NCBI RefSeq assembly: GCF_964204645.1
Contig: NC_134032.1
Location: 8,364,275 to 8,428,274 of the forward strand
Length of the DNA: 64,000 nucleotides
From: Tubulanus polymorphus
Taxonomy: Eukaryota > Nemertea > Palaeonemertea > Tubulaniformes > Tubulanidae
Reading direction: 5' to 3'
Both the position numbers and the translations under genes were made by a program. Shown here one piece after another: positions 44,815-55,600 of this stretch. The stretch's first letter is position 1. Each line of letters opens with the position of its first letter. A model generated the notes under the pieces. It searched no databases. It was not told where the DNA came from and saw nothing but the letters and a program-made list of their open reading frames with translations.

Positions 44815-45352
44815 TTTGGCGGGGGCGCCAAAATTAAAGTTCGTTTTGGCGGGGGCGCCAAAACGGAATTTTCTTTGTTTTGGCGCGCCAAAACGAACTT
44901 TCAAAGAAATTTCGACGTTTTTCGTTGTTTTGGCGGGGGCGCCAAAATGAAAGTTAGTTTTGGCGGGGGCGCCAAAACCGAATATTCTTTGTTTTGGCGC
45001 GCCAAAACGAACTTTTAGAGAAATTTCGACGTTTTTCGTTGTTTTGGCGGGGGCGCCAAAATGAAAGTTCGTTTTGGCGGGGGCGCCAAAACGGAATATT
45101 CTTCGTTTTGGCGCGCCAAAACGAACTTTTAGAGAAATTTCGACGTTTTTCGTTGTTTTGGCGGGGGCGCCAAAACGAAAGTTCGTTTTGGCGGGGGCGC
45201 CAAGATGAAAGTTCGAAAAACGGAATTTTCTTTGTTTTGGCGCGCCAAAACGAACTTTCAGAGAAAATTGGACGTTTTTTTTCGTTCTGGCGTTTTGGCG
45301 CCCTCATTTACATACCAGGAATTTTACGCTATGGCCCTTATCAGCCACCATA
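44815..45352. repeat. Right TIR with about 114-bp palindromic subrepeats
   Basis: Four GGCGCGCC palindromes occur at 44882, 44996, 45110 and 45239 (spacings 114, 114 and 129). Between them GGCGGGGGCGCC pairs flank AAAATGAAAGTTCG. The outermost 55 bp are an exact inverted match to 37124-37178. The right array has one unit more than the left. Confidence 0.92.
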
Positions 45353-45700
45353 GTTTATCGCGTATCATCGACTTTAACGTCTGCTTTCACGAGTCTTTTG
45401 CCCGTTCTATTTCTCCTGATCCTCAACACGGTTCTTGTATTCGTGCTACGAAACATCGGTAGAATTAGAGTGAATCTCACGCAAGATCCAAAATACAGAA
45501 ACATCGACCGAAAAGCTACGAAAATGGCAATCGCTATCATCGTCATGTTTCTACTTTTAGAACCTGCAACATCAGTTAGACCCTACGTTAACACGATTGT
45601 GAGACTGCTTGATCTACCTCGTCCTAGTGATGGCGTTCAAGGGGTCCTTTCCCCGAGATATGATACAGTGTTGATACTTGTACCCCAATTGACTGGGTGA
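45353..45700 (+). pseudogene. GPCR family 2, 3' part after the transposon
   Basis: After the duplicated GTTTAT the sequence resumes at the same point of the receptor as the left half and runs through TM5 (LLPVLFLLILNT in the paralogue), the third loop (NIGRIRVNLTQDPKYRNID) and TM6 (IVMFLLLEPATSVRP). It then reads VRLLDLPRPSDG and diverges, with no recognisable TM7. Small indels break TM5 here. Together with 36493-37123 it is one dead receptor. Confidence 0.92.
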
Positions 45701-46168
45701 AGCGTTCCGTTATGGGAACCTATTTTACTGCAGCTCCTGAGATTCGTCTAGTCAGATAGAAAAATCTAAATTAACAGTGGTTTATTTCATAAATAAAGGT
45801 AAGCCAGTTTTGTCTTCAGTTAACATCAAGCTATGACTGTTCAAGAAGTGTCCGAAAGGGAAAAGAAAAAAAAGAATCATACTGTGATTTATATACATGT
45901 TCGTTGTACATTCTTGTGTATTCATACATGTATTGTTAATTCTCTTCTGTGCTCAAAACAAATGTTTTTTTTGTTCAACAAAATCAACTAAATATATCAC
46001 CAGTATCTCAATTGGATCCATGGCCGAACGGGCAGGACGTGTACCTGGTCTCCAGAACTAACCCACAAGTGAGATACTATATTTAGTTGACACATTACAC
46101 TACAACAATTTGGTTTTGGTTCAACAGCGGAAAAATAGTTTTATTAGTAAATAAAACTTGAAAATCAA
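45701..46168. repeat. Receptor spacer with a 107-bp hairpin at 45985-46091
   Basis: The hairpin arms are TCAACTAAATATA ... GTATCTCA and TGAGATACTATATTTAGTTGA. The rest is featureless AT-rich sequence between two receptor loci. Confidence 0.6.
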
Positions 46169-47119
46169 TTATTTCGCTGAATTTCTACGGCAGACCTGTG
46201 TACAGAAATATTCACGAATTTCTCGCCCGAGTAAAAGATATACGTAAAAATTAACGACATAATTACACAATTCGAATAGAGCGGAAATATCTAAAAATAA
46301 ATCCGTCCGTGTCGGTGAGATTGGTAAAAATACAGCAAGAATATTTGGAAGTGTAAATATTGCAAATGCGAGTGAAACTGTTACAAGCATTACTGTTGTA
46401 CGTTTTGATTTTGTTGTTTTCTGATCTGACGAAACGATTTTTGATCCTCTGAATAACCGAACTATAATAACAGAATTTGATACAATAATCAAAGTTAGCG
46501 GCATGAGAAAAACGTATATTACATAAGTCATAAAATTCAGGGATTGATCAAAAGGCTTGTAATAACATCCAAAATAATCCAAAAATTTCATGTTTGCTGA
46601 CGGAGCAATACCAACAACCAATGCGTTTATTGTGGAAATAATGAGAACGACGCATCGGGCGAATCTCGGTGTACATAACAAACGAGATGTGAACGGGAAG
46701 AGCACGACCGCCGCGCGTTCTAAAGATATTGCTACTATCAACCACGCACTATTGGCACCCATACAATTCATCACAAATTCGTAGATTTGACAACTGATCA
46801 ATGAATTCACTATGAATGTTGAACCACTTTTTACATGCAAAAGAACAAACTGTAAAACAGGCATCAGTGTGAAACCGATACAAAATATAAAGTCACTGAG
46901 AGACAAAGCTATCAGATAGTTAGCGTAAGATAAACTGCGGAATCTACGGCTTATCATTATCAGGAATGTAGCTATATTTCCAAAGGCTCCTAACAGGAAT
47001 AAAGTAGGCAGGATAACCAATAATACACTACGGTAGCTACCAGACTTGTTCACCAAAGACATGAGAACGATGTTGCTGCAATAAGATCGACTAACAATCT
47101 GCGTGTTAGTAGAATTCAT
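46169..47119 (-). CDS. Class A (rhodopsin-like) peptide-type GPCR, family 1
   Basis: The single-exon frame encodes 316 residues with seven hydrophobic segments. It is strongly similar to the gene at 3771-4718. Shared landmarks are LLGAFGNIATFLIM in TM1, LIALSLSDF in TM2, LERAAVVLFPFTSRL after TM3, LTLIIVSNSVIIVRLFRGSK at TM5, KSKRTTVMLVTVSLAFAIF at TM6 and NFYVYLLLGREIREYF at TM7. As in its paralogue, Glu replaces Asp in the DRY motif and the Pro of NPxxY is absent. The ligand is unknown. It lies opposite in orientation to the other family members. Confidence 0.87.
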   Translation of the reverse strand: MNSTNTQIVSRSYCSNIVLMSLVNKSGSYRSVLLVILPTLFLLGAFGNIATFLIMISRRFRSLSYANYLIALSLSDFIFCIGFTLMPVLQFVLLHVKSGSTFIVNSLISCQIYEFVMNCMGANSAWLIVAISLERAAVVLFPFTSRLLCTPRFARCVVLIISTINALVVGIAPSANMKFLDYFGCYYKPFDQSLNFMTYVIYVFLMPLTLIIVSNSVIIVRLFRGSKIVSSDQKTTKSKRTTVMLVTVSLAFAIFTLPNILAVFLPISPTRTDLFLDISALFELCNYVVNFYVYLLLGREIREYFCTQVCRRNSAK

Positions 47120-48343
47120 TTTGGTTTACCTCTTGCGCGGCATGAGTTACAAGACTGATTGAAATTAAGTGATATCTATTGCATTCCATGTGTGTGCATT
47201 CAAAGTTTAGTAAATTGAATTAAAATTCAACATTCAACTCATCCTAGATTTCATTATATTTTAGAATTGACCAATGATGGTGTCTGTTTGCATGATTTGA
47301 ACAAGCCAAGTGCGGTACTTCTTTAAGCGCCGAGTCTTTGTGTGGACGCGGCTATTGATTCGTGCCGAACAAATCCGCACGGATGTTAAGTCATGCTAAT
47401 GACAACTATTCATCATTCGTTGGAGAATATTGACCAATGTCAGTGTCGTAGTCTACTTGATTTGTACTCTATTCACATGCTGATGAATTAATCTAATACG
47501 AATGAAGTCTCATTTTCTAGTAATTATTCTTCATTGAATTTGTATGAGATGAAATTAATGGTTAACTTACAAATTTGGCACATATCAAAAGGAGACAACA
47601 AAAATTCTCAGAAATCTAAGACAATTATCGCGTGGCTTTCCAACCAGTAGCTACGTTTGATAATATCATTTCACTGTATGATAATATCATCTCACTGGTG
47701 ACAAGAAAGTGGTCCGGTATAGAGGTATTAGAACAAGTATTTTGCTCAAGAGGGTAGGCCTAAGGCCTAGAAGGTGGTGGGCATTGTTGTTGTCGTTATC
47801 GGTGAGCTGAATAATCAGTTGAGGGCAGTTTGAAAGATTCTGATTTTGGAACTTAACGTCGGGGCTGCCATGTCTTGGCATTTTCTTTGCATCGATCGAA
47901 AACGCAAAAGTAGATCCACTTATTAGAAAATTGAATCGAAGATTGGTATAATATTGTAGTGAATTTGTATACAGCATTATGCATAAAACCTTTCGATCCA
48001 GATCGCTTCAAGTTCAATGAAATGTTAATGAAATTTCATTCATGTCATTTCATTCGTCCAATCGTTGCTTGAAAAGTTCATTCAACACATGACATTACGA
48101 ATGAAGAGTCATGTTTGACGATTTTAGATACGATTTTAGTTTTCTGAATACGAATTCCGTATGTTTATGTCGTTTAACGATTTACCAGTACATTTCGGTT
48201 CAAGTCATCGCGAGAGGTCAAGGTTGTGGTCTTAACAAGTGACATCTTTCTTCGCGTGAACGTCACCTATTTTATGTATCCCTCACACAATGTTTTTTTT
48301 ATTAATCGATAGGCTTATGTTGACCATGAAGTTGAAGTTATAA
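47120..48343. other. Intergenic, no gene recognised
   Basis: No supported gene. About 48170-48230 (AACGATTTACC, CATTTCGGTTCAA, GAGGTCAAGGTTGTGG) matches part of the TIR element at 62248-63171, so a fragment of that family lies here. Confidence 0.45.
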
Positions 48344-49006
48344 TGTTGTGGGGGTCCTTTTCCGAGTGTTAGGGTGTCGTGTGTTGACCACCTGTGTTGT
48401 TTGCGTTTCACCAGCGTAGTTCCTTGGGGTTCTTCTCATAAATTAACTACAACTAGCTTCTTCTATCGATCCAGATCTTTATTCTTATACTCTCTTCTTA
48501 CAATCTTTCTAGCACGTCCCCTCTAGTTCTAACCACTAGCTCAACCGACCTAGCTCTACCGACCAAGCTTTCTCGACCCCATTCCATTAAAACCCTCCCT
48601 TTTTATACATATTCTTCCTTCGCTCGTGACGTATATTTCCACACCGCTTGGCATCATAGCCAGAGACGTATTATTCTATTACTACAGTTCTACTGGCCAT
48701 GTAAATCATTTCTACGTGTGTTATACGTCACGAGCGCTAAATTTATAACTCAACTTTCCAGAGCTCAAGGCTGCTGCTATAACAAGCTTTCCCACGTAGA
48801 TACCCACGTCACTCTCACCTATCTTCTATGCTTCTCTCTTATGTGTGACGTAAGTATTTACGTGGGTTGCCTGCTAACCGCAACTACTGCCTTGAACTCC
48901 GGCTTATTTTCCCGTTGTCTAAATAGGAAATTTATTACTCCAATAATAATAACGCACTTTCATACTGTTCAATAATGGCCTACTTCATTATTCACAGTAA
49001 GTAACA
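48344..49006 (-). repeat. Possible solo LTR
   Basis: On the minus strand it starts TGTTACTTACTGTG and ends CCCCCACAACA, giving TG/CA termini over 663 bp. A TATA-like stretch (TATAAAAAGGGAGGG) lies near 48605 on the minus strand. No target duplication was visible, so it could also be unrelated sequence. Confidence 0.3.
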
Positions 49007-50173
49007 CCTGCCTGTTGGCGGGTTCTTTAATTTCGAAAAAAATGATTGAGAGTAAAATAAATCTATACAACAATGTGAATCGGATTTATTATCGAATAAA
49101 AGTATTTATTTGATAGATGGTTATTCACTTAGTGATAGAATCGATTTGCTGTTTCGCTGATGGATATTAGACTATCCAGATTCACGCCTAGGCGTGCAGA
49201 TAATATATGGGTTATTTGAATTAGATTAAGGGCTACAAAGAGCATTTCATACCTCAGATACAAGACCCCGTTCGATTGGTACCTGGCATTGTAATTGGTC
49301 GTACCATTTAATGAAAAATTGCGTATTTACACCAGGAATAAACCTAATTCTTATAGACTAATTGACGTGCAATATAGATTTAAAGTTGTATTTTGCGTTC
49401 AAAACCACGGGGAATATTGAGTTCATAACTTCGAGTTAAAAATGAAAAAGCTTCGAGCTCTTACTTGCCGCATCAAGTGAATGATGTTTCCTCGTTTATT
49501 GCATACCTAGGTCTTAAAAAAAAGAACCAGGGAAGCAACACAAACTTGTTCCAAACTCCTTGTTCCAAAAATACCGATATTGAATCAGCTACGGGAATAT
49601 CGTATGATATTTTGCAATGCAAATAATAGGAATAAAATGCCAATTATATTTCATGGTGTGCCACTATTTCTTCATCAGTATTTGGTGACCTGTAACATGA
49701 TATGCAGATGATTTCATAGATCGATGGATAGATTTTCTAATAATCTCTCGGGGAAAACTAGTTTCACATGGTCACTCTTCTTTAAAGATACTTTCAAATA
49801 TGATTTATGTTATAAGTAGCAATGACGTTATTCATACCATGATAGTATAGATTTTATCATACGAATTATAAGGTTTCAGGCTTCGCATATAGGACAGCTG
49901 AATGTGAAGTAGCAGGTGGAACAAATCTAATAAATCGCAGATAAAGTGTTTTCCAATCAATGATTACAAATGTTTTTGCCACCTCAAATCATGATGAATT
50001 TTTTCATAACTAATTTTTAGATGATAGTTCCGCCACTCAAATTTACAAAATGTGTCGTACGTTCGTTTTCGAGTACATCGTTGTATTGAGGAAAATATAT
50101 ATGTTTTTGATTTCAAAATAAATCCAATGATACAGTGTGTTCATTTATCTCAGTCCTTTTTGTCTGATTTGCG
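49007..50173. other. Intergenic, no gene recognised
   Basis: AT-rich sequence without supported features. Confidence 0.4.
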
Positions 50174-50239
50174 TACAGGGTGACCCAAAAATGTGTCTCT
50201 CATGAAAACATCCATAGAATCTTTAATATCTAGGGGTTC

Positions 50240-51452
50240 TTAGGAAGTTTTGGACAACCTTGGTAGACGTAAAGGTGTTGTGAGGGATGGACAGTGGTTT
50301 CAACAGGATGGGGCAACTTCCCACACTTCAAACGACTCATTGGAATGATGAGGGAACGCTTTGGTGTTCGTCTCATCAGTAGGAGGTGTGATCCTGAATG
50401 GGCCTCACACTCGCCGGACCTCAACCCCCCAGATTTTTATCTGTGGGTTTACCTGAAAGATAATGTCTACCAGGACAATCCGCAGACTATCCCTGACCTG
50501 AAGACAGCAATCACATTGGATATCCACAATGGATAAAACAGGTGGATAAAGAAGATTTTCCGTTTCATTATTTATGTGCATAGTCACTTAATGTGTTGTC
50601 TGAATTTGTGGGCTCCACTCATAATTACAAAGAACAATTTAGACCACTTATTCAAATAACAGAAGCGAGCAGTACGAACGATTTCCAATTCTACTTCCCG
50701 AGCACCATCTAATCTACTATTCAAATCTATGAAAATCTTGAAGCTTGACGACTTGATCAAACTTGAATTGGTTAAAACTGGCTATAGATATACTAAAACT
50801 AGCTTTCCTCGACCCATTCTTGCTATCTTTCAAAAAAACTCATTCAACCACAACTATCATACTAGACAAAAAGACTATCCGAGAGTTGCTGCCCAATCAT
50901 ATATATGATAGATCTTTTCTTGGAAAAAATACCAATTATCTGGCAATCTTATATTCCTCAATCAAAAATGCTCCATCAGTCCACACTTTAATTAACAGAT
51001 TTAAGGAGATCACTTTTAATGGCTATTGAACCCAAATCCAATTCTGGTCTTAAGTCATTTAAAGCACAATTCTATGAAGTTAATGAATCAAACTGGCGCA
51101 TCTAAAACTTCTACAGCGGACAGATAACCATTTCGCGTTTCCATTTCACCCTCATTCTACCTAATTTTATTAAATTTTGATCTTTTATTCTGGGTGCTTG
51201 GATCCCTACGGGACACAGCCTCCATTGGCTTTCCAAGCATCCAGCCGTGTATGTATGTTAATTGTTTATCATCTATATATCATTTATACTGCATGTGTAC
51301 ATGGCGAAATAAATATTCTTATTATCACTGCCAAAATCAGGAGAATTCCTAGGGAGGAGTGTTACGGAGTAATTGACAATTTTGCACGTCGGATTCAGTT
51401 GTGCTTGCAGCGCAGAGGTGGACATTTGGAGTATATCGTGGAACGGCAGTAA
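50240..51452 (+). pseudogene. Mariner-family transposase remnant
   Basis: About 50285-50330 reads WFQQDGATSHTS with the second catalytic Asp. One base later in frame comes RERFGVRLISRR and SPDLNPPDFYLWVYLKD with the third acidic residue, then DNPQTIPDLKTAIT. There the LINE begins. The C-terminus resumes at about 51325 (KIRRIPREECYGVIDNFARR, then LQRRGGHLEYIV). The first Asp region is absent and there is a frameshift, so it is inactive. Confidence 0.88.
50515..51323 (+). mobile_element. LINE 3' fragment inside the mariner
   Basis: It is flanked by the duplication ATCAC (50510-50514 and 51324-51328). About 50720-50900 encodes the end of a CR1/Jockey-like reverse transcriptase (LFKSMKILKLDDLIKLELVK, then HTRQKDYPR). 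A 3' UTR ending AATAAATATTCTTATT follows. The insertion is severely 5'-truncated, as is usual for LINEs. Confidence 0.85.
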
Positions 51453-51765
51453 AACAAGGACTGGTGGACATTGATCACTGAAACTGGGTGGATATATCAG
51501 GCATTGACTGATGTTAATTTGTACCAATTTTAGTTTGATTACTATCAAAATTGCGTGTTTTATGGATGTTTTCATGAGAGACACTTTTTGGGTCACCCTT
51601 TACATAGAATAAATGATAATGATAAATAAGTCTTGTATATCTATAAAAAATACAGTTCAGATGCGCTCCTCTAGAAGGTATTGTCCGAATATAGAAGTGT
51701 CTTTAGATGGGACTCGAACTGCTCCAAAGAAAATTAATGGGAGTTGGTGAAACTATGTGAGTTCC

Positions 51766-51853
51766 GTAAGTTACTTTGATTATTGTATCAAATTCTGTTA
51801 CTGTAGTTCGGTTATTCAGAGGATCAAAAACCGTTTCATCTGATCAGAAACCG
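51766..51853 (+). pseudogene. GPCR family 1 relic (TM5 end and third loop)
   Basis: The stretch TLIIVSNSVTVVRLFRGSK followed by TVSSDQK matches the receptor at 46169-47119 almost exactly. No other receptor segment is found beside it, so this is a tiny orphan fragment, perhaps from a broken duplicate. Confidence 0.85.
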
Positions 51854-52675
51854 CGGGACCGCCTCAAAATGGCGCCTGGAAACTTCACTATTGAACAGGG
51901 GATCACGCAGTTTAAGTTGCTGAGTCGAACGGACGCTCTGTATACGTCCAGAAGTTCATAAGAAGATATTTTACATACGAACATACGTACTATACGTGCA
52001 TCAACGAATGGTTGTTTGCAAATTATCAACGTCATCTCATACGTAGATGCCAAAGAATGTGACAAAATGTTTCAAAATCCATGAAAATAAAATTGGAATA
52101 ACTAATCACTGAAAAGTACAGTTGTATTCGTTATTTATTCATATTATATTATTATGTATTTTATATATTATATTATTATTCATATCATATTATTTATATT
52201 AATCGGATCGTAGGACGAATTCTCAATTAATCCCGTGAGCAAGTCCTAGGCTTATACATTGTACATGTAACGAGAAAAAGATTATTAATCTTGAGGAATG
52301 TGGTTCGAAATATTTAAAAAAGAAAATGGTGAGTTTTGTAGTTGAAGCTAGTTTGCAGTCTTTTTTCGCCCCTACAATGTGTTTGTTACAAAACGAACTA
52401 ATCGAAGATATGTTCTGCTGAATAGTAAAAGTCTTTCATCCAATAAACCATCATTTATATATCATAATACATTTATTCTACACCTATTACAATAACTGTT
52501 CATACTAAATACTGTGGATAGATTGTATTGATTTAAGGATTTATTGAAAACAGCTGAATGTGAAGATACTCAATAGAGAACAAAATTATCAAGTTGTTTT
52601 ACGTTGTTAGTTCAAGTGAGGATGGATTTTCGATAGAAAGAACCAACGCAGTTTATAAGCTACTGTTCAGTCAAC
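51854..52675. other. Intergenic, AT-rich
   Basis: ATTATATT-rich low-complexity sequence lies at 52135-52200. No gene is seen. The promoter of the metalloprotease at 52676 presumably lies in its right part. Confidence 0.4.
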
Positions 52676-55600
52676 ATGTCACGTCGGACTATGTTGTTGC
52701 TCTTACTCAGTTATTACTTTTTCAAGTCGGCAGTTTTAGGTACGTGACCCCCTAACAGCAAAATATTCATTCATTTTATCGAGTTTGTGTAACTCGGTTA
52801 CTAAGAACGTATTACTGTCATCATAAGCTTATTCATCTTTTACCGATCGGTAGAATAAACCGGTAGAATTTCTATTGCTCGACAAAAAAAGCATAAAACG
52901 GTCTTGCAGTGAGCGAGAAATGATTTTTTTTTCAATTCGTCGAGTTTTGCTGGCTGCACGAAAGTTGTAAGTCTAACGCAGTTAAATAGCAGAAAAAAAC
53001 GCACCATCAAAATCTTTATGATGATTTATTTAAATGTTTCAATCGATTTCGATTCATCTCTTCGAGTCCTTTTCAAGAAATGAAGAAATTTTTTCTGTAT
53101 TTATCTATTTTATTCGTATAAACTAAACATACGAAGTAACTATTACTAATTACGCAGAATATCAACGCAGTTGTAATTAAACGTATGGCTGCGTCTGAAT
53201 ATCTGGACCTTTTCTTACGGTTTGATATAAACTACAAGCTTGTAATATAATATCATTTTCAAGAAGTCAAAAAACTTCAAGTTAGAGTCTTATTGTCTAA
53301 AAACGTAACCCTAGGAGACGATTTGAAGAATATACATGTAGCTGTTCATGATGCTTCAAAAAGACAGTCTGAAAATCATCCGGAGCTACTAACATTTCGA
53401 TTAGAATTTCCTGAAGACAGTGTTATCTTACATCTACAAAGACGAGACGCGTTAAATGTTCACCGGGCACCAATTTTCGTAACGAATAAAAATGGTGAAC
53501 TTGAAAGATTACAAAGAGAAATGCCGGTAAATATTATTTCAATTTACAAGTAGGCTTTGGCTTATACGGTTTTACAAACGGTGATTCCAATAAGTGTTGA
53601 TATCTTTGACTGTATCGCGTTATCACAATATCGACAGGAAAGTGTACCTTACCAGTCGTTGGATAAAAGAGCTGCTGTTACTGTAACTACGAAACGACTC
53701 GACAATGGACGCCTACATCGAAGCCTGGTTAGTTTTCAATATCTCCAATTTGCATTATCTCTTACATCCTCCCTAGCATCGATTCGAATCTTATGGCATA
53801 GCTAGACTCAGTTCCTCAACACGAAACCCTCGCGCAGGTACATTCGCAGGTTCCCCGTACCAAAACGCGTGGCTCCAATCACTTGTCTGTTATTCATGTA
53901 TAATCGCTAAAAGCAAACTCACTGATAACCTCTAAATGGAAAAGCCCTGGCTAAGATAAAATGTGATTTCTGATCGGCTAATACAATGACATCATGTATG
54001 CTGTGATATCGAACTAGTGAGTCGGCCATAAGACCAAAGGTTAGTAGCTTCAAGACGTGTAGGGCAGGACCCTAAGAAAGTCCCCAGAATGTAAAAGAGG
54101 TCCCCCATAATATCCAAATAGGATAGGCAACAACTTTCAGTTACATGTATGTAATCAGTTGGTCCTGAGAGACAGATTGATGATGAAATAGGGGATTTTC
54201 TGTACTTCTTGATCTGGAGTAAGGTATCAAACACGGTGGGGATTCCCTTCATTATTCGGCTCGGAAGTACTGGCATACCTGTGCTGGGCTACCCCTCCTT
54301 TCTAAAGGTATGATTATTTTGATAGTTAGGTTGGGTATGTGGGGCGAACCACTTCAATGCGTAGTTAAAATGCTGGTCTAGCAGCCATAAGAAAATTTCC
54401 CCTGGATGACTTATTTTTACTCTAGGATATAGAAGATTGTGGAATAGTGTTTGAGCTCAGGCAGGATTTCAGGCCGAGGCAGTCTTGATGCCATTAGGTT
54501 CGAATCCCTGCCCGGGAGGATGTATATCTTAGTATAGGAGCTGTGGCTTTAAACAAACCAATAGCAGTCGCATTATAATTTATGACTTAATTTAAGTGTC
54601 CTTATCGCTTTATAGATGGGAACATTTAGTGTGAATAGAGATGGAAATGTGTACGTTATTGAAAAAGCTATGCAGCAACCGGTGTCAGATGCTAAAAAGA
54701 GAGATGTGACCGGGAAGGATGATGGGGTCATTCATATCGTGACTAAACGGAATTTAAACAAAAATCCAGGTAATATCGGCCGATTCAAGCCATCCGAAAA
54801 GAGATTCCGTATGCATCTATGGATATTTTTGTTTCTCTGCACCTGCAAGAAACAGGGATGTAAGTTTCCTTAAACAAAATTTTGCGCACCCGGACAAAAT
54901 AGTTTTTCTTAGGTAGAAATCCACTGCATTTATGACTCAAACCATTTAGATATTACATATTATATTGTTTGACATTTTCGAATATCTTGTTCGAAGATGA
55001 TTAAATTAATGCTTTAGATAGATTATCATTGTAAAATATTCATTTAATTTCGATGTTGAATTTGCCGTACAAAATGTTACAATAATGTTTATATACATTG
55101 ACAACTACTATGCGTTATTTAAGGGGTTTTGTGTGAGTCGATGCGCTCTACGCCGTCAATATTTGTGTTTTAGAATAACTATTACAATTGAGAAATTTGG
55201 CGTTTATTTTCTCAATATAATGTATATTTTTTCATTACTTTTATTTTGTATTTTGTCTTTCTATCTATGAATTTTCATGTCTTTTTGATAATGAATTTTG
55301 ATTGTATGTGCAATACGTCATCAATTTAAGGATACACTGGTTCAATTCAATACAATTGTCGATATATTCGAATTGAAAATTTGATATCATAATTACTTTA
55401 TTCATCTTCGGTCGTCAATAAACATATAGTACGTGTATACGTAGTTTTCATGTTTACTTTTTGTAGACGATGAAATTGATGTTTTCCGACGACAAACTTT
55501 CAGTAACAGAACTTATTACGTTGAGCTTTTTGTAATGATCGACTTCACAACATTTTCATAGTAAGTTCCGCGAAAGATTTTTCCTCAACACTGTGCAACC

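Larger units (their letters stand above)
37124..45352. mobile_element. 8229-bp DNA transposon, IS3EU-like, with DDE integrase and SAM-HECT ligase
   Basis: The element begins TATGGTGGCTGATAAGGGCC at 37124 and ends with the exact inverted copy at 45352. It is flanked by the 6-bp target duplication GTTTAT (37118-37123 and 45353-45358). The uninterrupted paralogue at about 61597 has a single GGTTTATCGC, which confirms the insertion. Long TIRs contain about 114-bp subrepeats. Inside are a nine-exon integrase-type transposase on + (37694-39893) and a SAM-HECT protein on - (44101-41576). TAY termini with a 6-bp duplication fit my recollection of the IS3EU superfamily; Polintons also make 6-bp duplications but carry different genes and ends. 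Disruptions in both genes suggest this copy is inactive. Confidence 0.9.
50176..51600 (+). mobile_element. Mariner-type DNA transposon interrupted by a LINE
   Basis: The ends are inverted repeats of about 38 bp (CAGGGTGACCCAAAAATGTG on the left; CACTTTTTGGGTCACCCTT on the right). They are flanked by TA at 50174-50175 and 51601-51602, the Tc1/mariner target. The interior is a plus-strand transposase remnant split by an 809-bp LINE fragment at 50515-51323. Much of the transposase N-terminus is missing, so this is an internally deleted copy. Confidence 0.92.

Noticed and set aside
37124-45352. Polinton/Maverick as an alternative identity, because of the 6-bp target duplication
   Set aside because: No polymerase B, packaging ATPase or capsid gene is seen, the size is too small, the termini start TAT, and the integrase is of the multi-exon invertebrate integrase-core type.
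48718-48975. 85-codon frame inside the possible solo LTR
   Set aside because: No recognisable features, and the stretch is more consistent with LTR-type non-coding DNA.
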